Positions 33,406 to 41,519 of a stretch of DNA of 64,000 nucleotides are shown piece after piece. Location: NCBI GenBank assembly GCA_040289295.1, contig PSLA01000003.1, forward strand, positions 47,952 through 111,951, in the 5' to 3' direction. The first letter of the stretch is position 1, and the number at the start of each line of letters is the position of its first letter. The DNA comes from J051 sp040289295 (GTDB lineage: Bacteria; Armatimonadota; Fimbriimonadia; Fimbriimonadales; ATM1). A program made the position numbers and the translations under genes. The notes beneath the pieces are model-generated. The model was not told the DNA's origin. It searched no databases and saw only the letters and a program-made list of their open reading frames with translations.

Positions 33406-34485
33406 CTAACGACGCAGCAACTGCCGCAACTCGGACACGATTCCCGCATAGTTCAAAGCCGTTTCTTCAGTGATGACGCCCGCCTTCACATACTTCACGA
33501 GGCTCTGGTTCATCGTTTGCATACCCCAGAAGTGACCTTCGCTGATGGCATGATACAGTTCACCGAAGTGTCCGTCTTCGATCAACTTGCTGATGGTCGG
33601 CGTGCAAATCATCACCTCGCATGCGCACACGCGCCCGTTTCCATCCGCGCGCGGCACCAACTTCTGCGAAATGACCGCCCTAAGCGAACCAGCCAACCGC
33701 AAGCAAAGGTGGTTCTTCTCGTGCGGAGGAAACATGTTGATAATGCGGTCCAGTGTGTCGTGTGCGCTCGGCGTGTGAACAGTAGAGAACACCAGGTGGC
33801 CCGTTTCACCGGCTTGCAGAGCGACGTTCATCGTCTCAACGTCGCGCATCTCGCCTACCAGGATAACATCTGGCGCTTCGCGCACCACCGCGCGCATCGC
33901 CGTGTGAAAGTCTTTCGTGTCAATGTGAACCTCGCGCTGGCTGATGTACGCAACCTTGTCTTCGTGCACGAACTCCAGCGGGTCCTCGATCGTTACGATA
34001 TGACACGGACGCGTGCGGTTGATGAGGTCAATCACAGCCGCGAGCGAGGTCGTCTTGCCCGAGCCGGTCGGGCCCGTGAACAAAACCAAGCCTTGGCGAT
34101 GTTTCGCCACTTCGTTCAACACGGGTGGCAACCCCAGCTGCTCGATGGAGAGAATCTCGAGCGGGATCAATCGGAACGCGCCAGCATAGGAACCGCGCTG
34201 GAAGTAGAGGTTCGCGCGGATGCGCATCTTCTTCCCGACGGCGAAGGCGAGGTCCATCTCCAGGCGCTCCTCAAACTCCGATGCCTGGCGAGGCGTCATC
34301 GTGCTTAGAACCAGGCGCTTGGCATCCTCCTCTTCGACCACATCCCACTCTCCGGGAAGCGCCTTTACCACCGCGTGCTGGCGCATCTTGGGCACCGAAC
34401 CCGCCTTAATGAAAAGGTCCGATGCCTTCTCTTCGAAGGCGATCTCAAGCAGCTCGTGCAGTGTTGCGTTTTTGATCTCCGGCAT
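33406..34485 (-). CDS. PilT/PilU-family twitching ATPase (copy 3)
   Basis: 359 residues. ASDLFIKAG, Walker A GPTGSGKTTS, Asp box VTIEDPLEFVHEDK, Walker B APDVILVGEMRDVETMNVA and His box STVHTPSAHDT. It differs more from the other two than they do from each other (His box, Glu/Phe-rich C-terminus EGHFWGMQTMNQS) and may be the accessory PilU-like partner. It starts 6 bp after the unknown purQ-linked gene, so all three motors appear to be read from the purS promoter. Confidence 0.9.
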   Translation of the reverse strand: MPEIKNATLHELLEIAFEEKASDLFIKAGSVPKMRQHAVVKALPGEWDVVEEEDAKRLVLSTMTPRQASEFEERLEMDLAFAVGKKMRIRANLYFQRGSYAGAFRLIPLEILSIEQLGLPPVLNEVAKHRQGLVLFTGPTGSGKTTSLAAVIDLINRTRPCHIVTIEDPLEFVHEDKVAYISQREVHIDTKDFHTAMRAVVREAPDVILVGEMRDVETMNVALQAGETGHLVFSTVHTPSAHDTLDRIINMFPPHEKNHLCLRLAGSLRAVISQKLVPRADGNGRVCACEVMICTPTISKLIEDGHFGELYHAISEGHFWGMQTMNQSLVKYVKAGVITEETALNYAGIVSELRQLLRR

Positions 34486-34491
34486 GTGTCG

Positions 34492-35223
34492 TTAAAACCT
34501 CGGTCTTCTGGATTTCGCTCGGCGTCCGCGGCGCCTCGTCGGCCGCAGGGCGAAGTATACCAACACCCCTGCCAAGACTCCGCCGACCACGACCAAAACA
34601 ACGGTCTGCTGCGGAATCCCCTCTGTAGACGGGGCTGAAGTGCCGGAAGGTTGGCGCTCCGCAGACTCGGGAAAGTCAACTTGCGCCGAATCCTGCACTT
34701 TCAGGCTCACCCGGTATTCCACCTGGGGTACAGAGGGGTCGAATTGCGCGCGGACCGTCGCGCTCCGAGTGTCCGCTGCCTGAAGGGTCACACCGGGCGT
34801 AGGCGTGACACCCTCGAACACCACCGCGAGAGTTTCAATGGTGTGCGGCTCAGGCGCCCCGGCGAAGGCGCGGGCGAACGGCAACAACCTGAAGACACCC
34901 TCCCCGAGAATGATACCGTCAGTCGCAAACGAGGCATGTACGACCTTTCCCGCCCGCGACTCCGGGTCGCCTCCAAGGCTCCGCTCAGCCACAACCAGGC
35001 CGCGAATGCCCGCATTCAACTCCTCGGCGATACGTGCGCACTGCGCCTCGAGCAACTGCCTGGGGTAGTCCTCCCTGACCATGTCGATCTCCACATAGTC
35101 CGCGCCCACCGAGGATTTCCGGACGCGGATGAGTACGTCGGGCTTGGACTGCAAGAGCGGCGCTTCGGGCTGCGCCCAGGCAACCACCGGGAGGGCAAGC
35201 AATAGCAGAAGGAATCGGGTCAT
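34492..35223 (-). CDS. Exported single-pass protein of unknown function
   Basis: 243 residues, not recognised. Signal peptide MTRFLLLLLALPVVAWAQ, an extracytoplasmic domain (about 20-195) with VLIRVRKSSVGADYVEIDMV and a Ser/Pro linker, a membrane helix (TVVLVVVGGVLAGVLVYFAL) near the C-terminus, and a 16-residue tail that is almost all Arg/Lys. ATG 35223 overlaps the purQ stop (ATGA), so translation is coupled to purQ, and pilU-like follows 6 bp later. Topology (outside domain, basic cytoplasmic tail) would let it contact pilus motors or nucleic acid, but that is speculation. Confidence 0.7.
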   Translation of the reverse strand: MTRFLLLLLALPVVAWAQPEAPLLQSKPDVLIRVRKSSVGADYVEIDMVREDYPRQLLEAQCARIAEELNAGIRGLVVAERSLGGDPESRAGKVVHASFATDGIILGEGVFRLLPFARAFAGAPEPHTIETLAVVFEGVTPTPGVTLQAADTRSATVRAQFDPSVPQVEYRVSLKVQDSAQVDFPESAERQPSGTSAPSTEGIPQQTVVLVVVGGVLAGVLVYFALRPTRRRGRRAKSRRPRF

Positions 35224-35903
35224 CCCACCGCCGCCGCCAGCACAGCCGCGAACACCATCCTGCCATCGGTCGAGCCAAGGGTTGGCAGCAGCGCCCGTTC
35301 GGGGTGCGGCATCATCCCGAGTACGTTGCCGCGCGCGTTGAGCACGCCGGCGATGTTGCCCGTCGAACCGTTCGGGTTCGCTTCGTCCGTTATCTCGCCG
35401 CTGCACGAGCAGTAGACGAATGCAATGCGACCCTCCCCCTCGAGAAGTTGAATCGTCTCCTCGTCCGCAACGTACCGCCCCTCGTTGTGAGCGATGGGCA
35501 TGGACAAGACGCCCTCGCACCGCTCGGTCCAGGGCGAACTTCGGTTAGTGGCCCGGATGTGTACTAAACGGCACAGAAATCGCCTTCCCAGGTTCGGAAG
35601 TAGCGCGCCGGGTAGGATGCCAGCCTCCGTTAACACCTGAAACCCGTTGCAAATGCCGATGACCAAGCCGCCGGCATCTGCGAACTCGCGCACTGCCTCG
35701 ACGAACGGCGAGCGAGCGGCGATCGCCCCGCCGCGGAGGTAGTCCCCATAGGTGAACCCCCCCGGGATCACCACCAGATCGAAGCCGCTCAGCGAGCGCT
35801 CCGTGTGCCAGACGTATGCCACCTCTGCACCGAGCGCACGCAAACCGAAGAGCGCGTCCTGATCGCAGTTGCTCCCGGGCGTCTGGATCACTGCTACCTT
35901 CAC
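35220..35903 (-). CDS. purQ: Phosphoribosylformylglycinamidine synthase subunit I (glutaminase)
   Basis: 227 residues, class I glutamine amidotransferase that supplies ammonia for step 4 of purine synthesis. VIPGGFTYGDYLRGG, the nucleophile elbow IGICNGFQVLTEAGILPGAL with Cys, and the His/Glu of MPHPERA complete the triad. This is the small PurQ that works with PurS and PurL; purL is not in the window. Four-base overlap with purS and with the next gene. Confidence 0.97.
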   Translation of the reverse strand: MKVAVIQTPGSNCDQDALFGLRALGAEVAYVWHTERSLSGFDLVVIPGGFTYGDYLRGGAIAARSPFVEAVREFADAGGLVIGICNGFQVLTEAGILPGALLPNLGRRFLCRLVHIRATNRSSPWTERCEGVLSMPIAHNEGRYVADEETIQLLEGEGRIAFVYCSCSGEITDEANPNGSTGNIAGVLNARGNVLGMMPHPERALLPTLGSTDGRMVFAAVLAAAVG

Positions 35904-36136
35904 TGGTCCACCTCAACGACATCGAAGCGCTCGACGACCGGGTTGGCGAGCAGGCGGTCGCACATCTCCCTCACACGACTTTCGTCGCCATTCGTGGTCT
36001 CCAACTCGATAAGTTTGCCGACACGGACGGAAGAGACCTCGTCATATCCCATTGATCGAAGGGCGTCACGGACGGAGCGGCCCGCGGGGTCTAGTAGTTC
36101 CGGCTTGAGGGTCACATAGATGCGAAAGCGGCTCAC
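35900..36136 (-). CDS. purS: Phosphoribosylformylglycinamidine synthase subunit PurS
   Basis: 78 residues. RFRIYVTLKPELLDPAGRSVRDALRSMGY, VSSVRVGKLIEL and VREMCDRLLANPVVERFDVVEV are the PurS signature; the protein bridges PurQ and PurL. GTG 36136 is the natural start. The frame stays open upstream to 36232 through the pilC-like repeat, but those residues are not PurS. Confidence 0.95.
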   Translation of the reverse strand: MSRFRIYVTLKPELLDPAGRSVRDALRSMGYDEVSSVRVGKLIELETTNGDESRVREMCDRLLANPVVERFDVVEVDQ

Positions 36137-36143
36137 GGATCGT

Positions 36144-36149
36144 ATTGTA
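36144..36149 (-). promoter_or_regulatory. Putative -10 box TACAAT, 7 nt before purS GTG
   Basis: One mismatch to TATAAT; spacing implies a leaderless purS mRNA. The upstream -35 region would fall at the edge of the pilC-derived repeat. Confidence 0.4.
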
Positions 36150-36192
36150 ACATCCCGAAGCTCCAGGTTACGAGCGGCGAGGCCATCGCTCT

Positions 36193-36249
36193 GCCAGCGG
36201 ATGGCGAAGATCAAACCGATTACCACGCTCACTTTCAGGAGCGGATTGC
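36193..36249 (-). repeat. 57-bp copy of an internal pilC segment
   Basis: The minus strand here matches pilC 22571-22627 at 53 of 57 positions (differences at the 9th, 16th, 17th and 41st base). In pilC it encodes the membrane stretch VSVVIGLIFAIRW plus preceding residues. No similarity continues on either side. It occupies the divergent control region between purS and def. Confidence 0.9.
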
Positions 36250-36251
36250 AG

Positions 36252-36257
36252 TAAAAT
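36252..36257 (+). promoter_or_regulatory. Putative -10 box TAAAAT, 7 nt before def GTG
   Basis: Directly downstream of the pilC-like repeat, so any -35 element for def would lie within the repeat. Confidence 0.4.
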
Positions 36258-36264
36258 TGGGCTT

Positions 36265-36801
36265 GTGGCAGTTACGGTTGTCGTGCCTGAACGGTTCAAG
36301 GTGCTGTGGGTTACCGACGAAGAGCGTCCGATTGTGAAGTACCCCGCGGAAGTTCTTCGGCAGAAAGCCGTGGCCGTCGAGCGCGTCAACAAGGAGCTCC
36401 GACAGTTCGCCGAGGAGATGGTGCGCGCAATGCGCTCCGCGAACGGCATCGGGCTGGCCGCGCCCCAGCTCGGCCGTGCGGTTCGGCTCACCATTTCGGC
36501 TGCCGGGGGGAAGCCACGCGCTTTCTTCAACCCCGAAATCGTTGCCTCCGAGGGGGAGCAAGTGGGCTTGGAGGGCTGCCTTTCGCTGCCTGGTTTGTAT
36601 GGCGATGTCAAGCGCGCAGCCAAGGTGCGCGTTCGCTTCGTGGATGAGGACAACCGGGTCCGTGAGGAGACGTTTGAAGACCTGGAGGCGCGAGTCATGC
36701 AGCACGAGATCGACCACCTCGACGGCGTCCTATTCATAGACCGCGTAGCCGTTGAGACACTCCACTGGGAGTGGCCGCTCGGGGCCCGAGACAGCGCGTG
36801 A
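36265..36801 (+). CDS. def: Peptide deformylase
   Basis: 178 residues. Fe/Zn enzyme that removes the formyl group from nascent N-terminal Met. All three motifs are present: GIGLAAPQ, EGCLSLPG (metal Cys) and QHEIDHLDG (two metal His and catalytic Glu). Slightly extended N-terminus. GTG 36265 is the only good start. Followed by fmt with a GTGA overlap, the usual def-fmt pair. Confidence 0.96.
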   Translation: MAVTVVVPERFKVLWVTDEERPIVKYPAEVLRQKAVAVERVNKELRQFAEEMVRAMRSANGIGLAAPQLGRAVRLTISAAGGKPRAFFNPEIVASEGEQVGLEGCLSLPGLYGDVKRAAKVRVRFVDEDNRVREETFEDLEARVMQHEIDHLDGVLFIDRVAVETLHWEWPLGARDSA

Positions 36802-37727
36802 GCGTCGTCTTTTTCGGCACAAGTGACTTCGCATGCCCAGCTCTCGAACGGATCCGGGCGAATGTTTCCCTTGTCGTAACGCAACCCGCGAGACCAAAGG
36901 GGCGAGGCCTGCATCCCGAGCCAACGCCAGTCGAACGAGTTGCCCGACGCATAGGACTTCCGGTGGAGGCGCCTTCAAAGTGCCGGGCGCCAGAGTTCAT
37001 CGAGCGCGTTCGGGCTCTTGAGCCGAAGGCGCTAATCGTCGCTGCATATGGCCAGATTCTCCCCGAGGCGCTTCTTGGCGTGGCGCAGCGCGGAGGCATC
37101 AACGTCCACGCGTCGCTCCTACCAAAATATCGCGGCGCAGCCCCGGTTCAGCGTGCGATCCTCGAGGGGGAGACGTACACCGGCGTTACGGTGATGCAGA
37201 TGGATGCTGGGCCGGACACAGGTGACATCATCGTTTTCCGCCGCACGCGCATCGCGCGAGACGAAACGGCTGGGGAGTTGGAGATTCGCCTTGCGCAGAT
37301 CGCTGCCGCCCTACTCGACGAGGTCTTGCCCCGGATTCTCGCCGGCATTTACCCTCGGATTCCGCAGAACCCGGCGGAGGCGACGTACGCGCCCAAGGTC
37401 TCTCCCGCTGACGGGCTCATCGACTGGAATGACCACGTTTGGATGGCGTACCGACGGTATCGCGCCACCACGCCGCAGCCAGGCGCGAGGCTTTCCGTTG
37501 TGCCCGAGCCAGTGCTTGTAACCAGGGCGAGGCTTGGCGACGGGGAGGGCAAACCTGGCTACGTCCTGGGCCTGCGGGGAAGTGCGCTTGAGGTCGCCTT
37601 TCAAGGTGGATCCCTCCTGCTTGATGCCGTGAAACCACCAGGGAGGCGAGAGATGACGGGGCGCGAGTTTGCTGCGGGCAGGCGGCTTCGACCGGGTGAC
37701 TGCCTCGCGCCCACTAACAAACCTTAA
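36798..37727 (+). CDS. fmt: Methionyl-tRNA formyltransferase
   Basis: 309 residues. Formylates initiator Met-tRNA with 10-formyl-THF. VVFFGTSDFACPALE at the N-terminus, the catalytic NVHASLLPKYRGAAPVQRAI (Asn and His) and GVTVMQMDAGPDTGDI; the catalytic Asp is the one in DAGPDTGDI. A C-terminal OB-like domain follows from about residue 205. GTG 36798 is chosen because VSVVFFGTSDF is the family start and overlaps the def stop. Confidence 0.96.
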   Translation: MSVVFFGTSDFACPALERIRANVSLVVTQPARPKGRGLHPEPTPVERVARRIGLPVEAPSKCRAPEFIERVRALEPKALIVAAYGQILPEALLGVAQRGGINVHASLLPKYRGAAPVQRAILEGETYTGVTVMQMDAGPDTGDIIVFRRTRIARDETAGELEIRLAQIAAALLDEVLPRILAGIYPRIPQNPAEATYAPKVSPADGLIDWNDHVWMAYRRYRATTPQPGARLSVVPEPVLVTRARLGDGEGKPGYVLGLRGSALEVAFQGGSLLLDAVKPPGRREMTGREFAAGRRLRPGDCLAPTNKP

Positions 37728-37847
37728 AACTACTGGGTTGCCATCTGGCTGGGAACTTTCCATCCGCGTGATGCGTTGAATCCCTCGGAAGGGAGTAGAC
37801 AGTTAGCTTAAGAGTTCTTCATCCACTCTCTCTCCTCACCTCCTCAA

Positions 37848-37882
37848 GCCCCGTTCCGCCCCTCCCGGGACGGGGCACTTTA
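37848..37882 (+). terminator. Putative terminator after def-fmt
   Basis: GCCCCGT / ACGGGGC stem (37848-37854, 37870-37876) with a 15-nt loop, followed by ACTTTACTTTC. The T-run is broken, so efficiency is uncertain. Confidence 0.4.
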
Positions 37883-37893
37883 CTTTCTGGCGG

Positions 37894-37899
37894 TATGCT
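37894..37899 (+). promoter_or_regulatory. Putative -10 box TATGCT, 6 nt before ATG 37906
   Basis: Hexamer with leaderless spacing before the lipoprotein hydrolase gene. Confidence 0.35.
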
Positions 37900-37905
37900 T
37901 GCTTC

Positions 37906-38682
37906 ATGAGCTTAGCGGTCCGTTACTTTGTGTTTCTGTTGGTGGCTTGGTGCTGCGTTGGGTGTTTCGGAAGCTCCGAAAACGGGACGGCAAAGTCCAC
38001 CGCTGGCGGATTCATTCTGAAGGCGGCTGATGGCGTGGTCGTATATGGCGACCTGTACGACGGGCCGAAGGGGGACAAGGGCCCGATTCTGCTGCTGTTT
38101 CACCAGGCGGGCTCCAGCGCTGCAGAATACGAGCCGATAGCACCGAGGCTTGTACGAGAAGGCTTTTCGTGTTTGGCGGTGGATTTGCGCTCCGGCGGCG
38201 ACATGTTCGGGCGTAACAGGACCGTGGCGGAGAACAGGTTCTCGGCGCCCCAACTGTACGGGGCGGCATACAAGGACATGGTCGCAGCTCTGGACTGGGC
38301 GGTACAGAAAGGATACGCCCCGATTGTGATTTGGGGTAGCAGCTACTCTGCGTCGCTCTGCTTGCGCTTGGCTTCTGAGAGAGAGCAAGTTGCCGGCGTG
38401 GTCGCGTTCTCTCCGGGCGAATACTTCGAGGAGAGGGGCGTGGTGGCAAAGTGGGCTTCCAAGGTGAGAGTGCCGGTGTTCGTCGCCTCCAGTCCTGGCG
38501 AGGTGGAGAAAGCGAGCGCCATTTTCGAGCGGATTCAGGCGAGCGGCTCCTCCCAGTTCGTGCCGGACAAGGGAGTTCACGGGTCGAGTATGCTTCGGAA
38601 AGACAAGAACCCCGCGGGGGCTGAGGAGGCCTGGCGCGCGGTGCTCAGCTTTCTGAGGCAGTTCCGCTCCGTTGCTGTTTAG
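37906..38682 (+). CDS. Dienelactone-hydrolase-like alpha/beta-hydrolase lipoprotein
   Basis: 258 residues. Lipoprotein signal YFVFLLVAWCCVGC. The fold shows LLLFHQAGSSAAEY (oxyanion), the Asp-containing VDLRSGGD, nucleophile GSSYSAS and a final VHGSSML with the catalytic His. Resembles dienelactone-hydrolase/acyl-peptidase-type enzymes. It is the second membrane-anchored hydrolase of the window and differs strongly from the first. Substrate unknown. Overlaps the next gene tail to tail by 4 bp. Confidence 0.82.
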   Translation: MSLAVRYFVFLLVAWCCVGCFGSSENGTAKSTAGGFILKAADGVVVYGDLYDGPKGDKGPILLLFHQAGSSAAEYEPIAPRLVREGFSCLAVDLRSGGDMFGRNRTVAENRFSAPQLYGAAYKDMVAALDWAVQKGYAPIVIWGSSYSASLCLRLASEREQVAGVVAFSPGEYFEERGVVAKWASKVRVPVFVASSPGEVEKASAIFERIQASGSSQFVPDKGVHGSSMLRKDKNPAGAEEAWRAVLSFLRQFRSVAV

Positions 38683-39893
38683 CGTACTGCTTCGAAGGCG
38701 GCTTCCAGCCAGGATGAGGTTACCCAGGCCCAGAGCAGCGCTTGATACACGTCAGGAAGGTACGTGACATTGCCCGCCGTGTTGTAGACCACATGGTACA
38801 GTGGCAGCACAGCAGCCAGACCAAAGATAAGCACCGCCGCTCCCATCGCAGGCTTCCTCATTACAGCGCCCATCAGGGTGAAGAACACCAAAATGGACAC
38901 GGCGAAGCCAGCGAGCGTTCGAGGAAGCACGAGCCACGCTACATCTCCGAGGAGTAGCCCAGCCAGAAATATGCCGGCGACCAGGACGAGGACCGCAAGG
39001 GCGATGCGCCTGCGGAGGACCCACGCCGCACCTGCTGCGAGGCAAACCGTCCAGGTCGGTGCTAGGCTGATCGAGCCGATAGGACCGAGCGGATACGGCA
39101 GTAGGAAGTGGGCAAACCTTCGAGCCACGGATCCTGCCGTTATTGCCGCCTCCGCGCCCTCTCCGACCGCCTGCCCGGGTAGGAAGCCGATTCCCCCGAG
39201 AGCGACGGCCCGAACGGCGATAAATAACAGCAGAATGCTTGCCGACACGAGTGCCACCCTGGGCGCACTTTCGCGGCAGATGGGCTGCGCCATCCAAGCC
39301 ACGGTCGGGGCGAGGCCAACCAGGACGAGCGCGGTCTCCTTGCTACCGGCAGCGAGAAGTCCTGCCATTCCGGCAGCCAAAGCCCATTTTCGGCCTCCGC
39401 CTGACGCGTAGCGAGCAACCGACCAGAGACACAGGATGGCGAAAAACCCGGCGAAGAGGTCTGTTTGGGCTGGTACCCATTCGATAGTCTTTATGATGCG
39501 GTCCCTGAAGCCCCAGAGTCCGGCGCCCACCAACGCCGCTGCTCGTGAGTGAATCAGCGAGCCGAGGAGCAGCGCCAGCATCCCCACCGAGACGAGGTGC
39601 AGCAGCAGAGATACGGTCTGCCAGGCAGCCTGCGCATGGCCGAACGCACGCAGTTCCAGCCACATCGCCACGCTGGTCACTGGACGGTAGTACTCGAAGA
39701 TCTCCCGTCCCGCCCACGGGCCCGCCAGGTACTGCAGCGGCGAATCACGCTCCAAAGCGGGGAGAAGGAACTGCATGTCGTTGCCTGATCGCGCCCAGTC
39801 TCCACCGACGGCTCGCTTGGCGTACAGCCCGACCGCGCAAAGCAGCAACGCGAGCGCGACGGCGAAGAGACGATCGGTGTCAGGCAGACGCAC
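38679..39893 (-). CDS. GT-C-type integral membrane protein (candidate glycosyl/mannosyltransferase)
   Basis: 404 residues with about ten membrane helices. After the first helix comes a loop with DNMQFLLPALERDSPLQYL and EIFEYYRPVTSVAMWLE. The YYRPV pattern, the following FWxxHLVSVGML-like region and GSKETALVLVGLAP are typical of GT-C proteins of the PMT/TMTC sort that use polyprenyl-phosphate sugars. The usual DD/DE of the first loop is not clear, so the catalytic role is uncertain. GTG start at 39893 with CAAAAT 8 nt upstream. Confidence 0.6.
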   Translation of the reverse strand: MRLPDTDRLFAVALALLLCAVGLYAKRAVGGDWARSGNDMQFLLPALERDSPLQYLAGPWAGREIFEYYRPVTSVAMWLELRAFGHAQAAWQTVSLLLHLVSVGMLALLLGSLIHSRAAALVGAGLWGFRDRIIKTIEWVPAQTDLFAGFFAILCLWSVARYASGGGRKWALAAGMAGLLAAGSKETALVLVGLAPTVAWMAQPICRESAPRVALVSASILLLFIAVRAVALGGIGFLPGQAVGEGAEAAITAGSVARRFAHFLLPYPLGPIGSISLAPTWTVCLAAGAAWVLRRRIALAVLVLVAGIFLAGLLLGDVAWLVLPRTLAGFAVSILVFFTLMGAVMRKPAMGAAVLIFGLAAVLPLYHVVYNTAGNVTYLPDVYQALLWAWVTSSWLEAAFEAVR

Positions 39894-39901
39894 GACGGCA
39901 C

Positions 39902-39907
39902 ATTTTG
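39902..39907 (-). promoter_or_regulatory. Putative -10 box CAAAAT, 8 nt before GTG 39893
   Basis: Weak hexamer with leaderless spacing in the 45-bp gap to ctaB. Confidence 0.25.
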
Positions 39908-39938
39908 CGCGTTGAGGTAACCTGAACGAGCGATTGTA

Positions 39939-40865
39939 ATGAGCGTCGCCATTGAGCCTCCGCCCGCCAAAGCCGCCGCAGCACGTGAGTCGTTCGGCGT
40001 AGTTTCGCGCTTCTCCGACTACTGGGCGTTGACCAAGCCTCGCGTGACGTTGTTGGTGTGGATTTCGATGTTCGCCGGGATGGCCATGGGCTCCATGAGC
40101 ATCGGCGGTGGTATCCCGCTCTTCACCTGGCTGAGCGCTCTTGTTGGCGGATACTTAGTCATTGGCTGCGCGAACAGCCTGAATCAGGCGTTTGAGGCTT
40201 CGCGCGACAGCCGGATGCGGCGTACAGCCGACCGGCCTGTCCCTGCCGGGCGGGTGACCCGCGAAGAGGCGATCGGCGTTGGGATCGCGCTTGGACTTGC
40301 GGGCGCGTTGACTCTGTCTGTATTCGTGAACCCGCTGACGGCTTTGCTGGGTGTTGCGAGCATCATGCTGTATGCGTTCGGTTATACGCCGCTGAAGCCG
40401 AGGACGCATCTATGCACTCTTGTTGGCGCCGTGCCGGGCGCTATCCCGCCGCTTGCAGGATGGGCGGCGGCCACGGGTGAGGTTGGGCCGGCAAGCTTGC
40501 TGTTGTTCGCGGTGCAGTTCCTTTGGCAGTTTCCGCACTTTTGGGCGATTGCTTGGTTGAATCGGGGTGACTATCGCCGGGCGGGGTTCAAGATGTTGCC
40601 GTTCCCGGATGCGGCCGGGAGGCGGACAGGGTTGCAGTGCCTGCGCTACTCTCTTGCTTTGATACCGGTCGCGGTCGGTTTCGCCGCGTTCGTTACGCAC
40701 GTCGTTGCATACGTGGTCGTTTCGGCGGGGCTGGGCGTTTGGCTCTCTCTGGCTTCGGCGCGATTTATGTCAAGCGCAAGCGACGAGGATGCGCGTAGGC
40801 TGCTACGCGTTACCATCCTGTACCTTCCCCTGATGCTGCTGTTGATGGTTCTTTCGCTAAGGTAA
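39939..40865 (+). CDS. ctaB: Protoheme IX farnesyltransferase (heme O synthase)
   Basis: 308 residues, UbiA-family membrane enzyme that adds farnesyl to heme B for the oxidase heme A. LTKPRVTLLVWISMFAGMAMG, the Mg/diphosphate motif region CANSLNQAFEASRDSRMRRTADRPVPAGR, and a second acidic motif PDAAGRRTG. Compared with the classic NxxxRDxDxxMxRTxxRP, the first Asp is replaced (EASRDSRMRRT). It is the first gene of a small oxidase-assembly operon; a heme A synthase gene is not in the window. Confidence 0.93.
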   Translation: MSVAIEPPPAKAAAARESFGVVSRFSDYWALTKPRVTLLVWISMFAGMAMGSMSIGGGIPLFTWLSALVGGYLVIGCANSLNQAFEASRDSRMRRTADRPVPAGRVTREEAIGVGIALGLAGALTLSVFVNPLTALLGVASIMLYAFGYTPLKPRTHLCTLVGAVPGAIPPLAGWAAATGEVGPASLLLFAVQFLWQFPHFWAIAWLNRGDYRRAGFKMLPFPDAAGRRTGLQCLRYSLALIPVAVGFAAFVTHVVAYVVVSAGLGVWLSLASARFMSSASDEDARRLLRVTILYLPLMLLLMVLSLR

Positions 40866-40874
40866 CTCCGAGTG

Positions 40875-41519
40875 ATGGCGGACATTGAGAAGACAAGCGC
40901 TGGGGGAGGGGTCATTCGCGGCGACATTGGCGACGGAGGAGAAGGGCCCAACGGCAACGGCCACGGTGGCACGGGCGAAACTGCGAGCATGGCTCGGCTG
41001 CTCACATGGTTGGCCCTTGTGTCGCTCGCGATGGGCCTCGGCAGCCTCGCTTTCGTTTACGTTCACCAGGCGCTCGACCGCCTGGCTGACAGAAGTTTCA
41101 AGCTGCCGACCACACTGTGGGTCAGTACGGCGCTGATCGTGGCCAGCAGCGTCACATATGTGGTGGCGCACAAACGCATCCAACGAGGCGACTCCGCCGG
41201 ACTGGTCCGTTGGCTGGCGATTACCTTCGCATTGGGTGTTTTCTTCGTTGTAAGTCAGGTGATGGTGTGGTTGGGTTTGACCGCGCAAGGCGTTTATGCC
41301 CAGAGTTACCCGTTGAGCGGGATGTTCTACATCATGACGATCGCCCATGCTGTTCACGTGCTTGGCGGGCTGGCGTGGTTGGGGTGGGTGCTTTCCAGGG
41401 CAGCACGCGGCGCATACACACCAAAGCGCGAACTCGGTGTGGAACTGTGTGGAGTATATTGGCACTTCCTGGACGTCGTCTGGCTGATGTATTTCGTGCT
41501 TCTTATGGTGGTTCGATGA
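40875..41519 (+). CDS. Cytochrome c oxidase subunit III-like protein (orphan)
   Basis: 214 residues. A Gly-rich hydrophilic N-terminus (about 1-40) and five membrane helices; GMFYIMTIAHAVHVLGGLAWLGWV and GVYWHFLDVVWLMYFVLLMVV are the COX3 signatures. A separate full coxC lies at 54244, so this is a second, divergent copy next to ctaB and SCO1. It could belong to another oxidase encoded elsewhere or help assembly. ATG 40875 follows an alternative GTG 40872; ATGA overlap with the next gene. Confidence 0.8.
   Translation: MADIEKTSAGGGVIRGDIGDGGEGPNGNGHGGTGETASMARLLTWLALVSLAMGLGSLAFVYVHQALDRLADRSFKLPTTLWVSTALIVASSVTYVVAHKRIQRGDSAGLVRWLAITFALGVFFVVSQVMVWLGLTAQGVYAQSYPLSGMFYIMTIAHAVHVLGGLAWLGWVLSRAARGAYTPKRELGVELCGVYWHFLDVVWLMYFVLLMVVR

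Noticed and set aside
36137..36232. Longer PurS with an N-terminal membrane segment SVVIGLIFAIRW
   Set aside because: The extra residues come from the pilC copy and are absent from PurS proteins; a -10 box lies between them and the GTG start.
41117..41515. Long upstream extension of the first SCO1 frame
   Set aside because: It overlaps the whole COX3-like gene in another frame; the ATGA junction at 41516 is the natural start.
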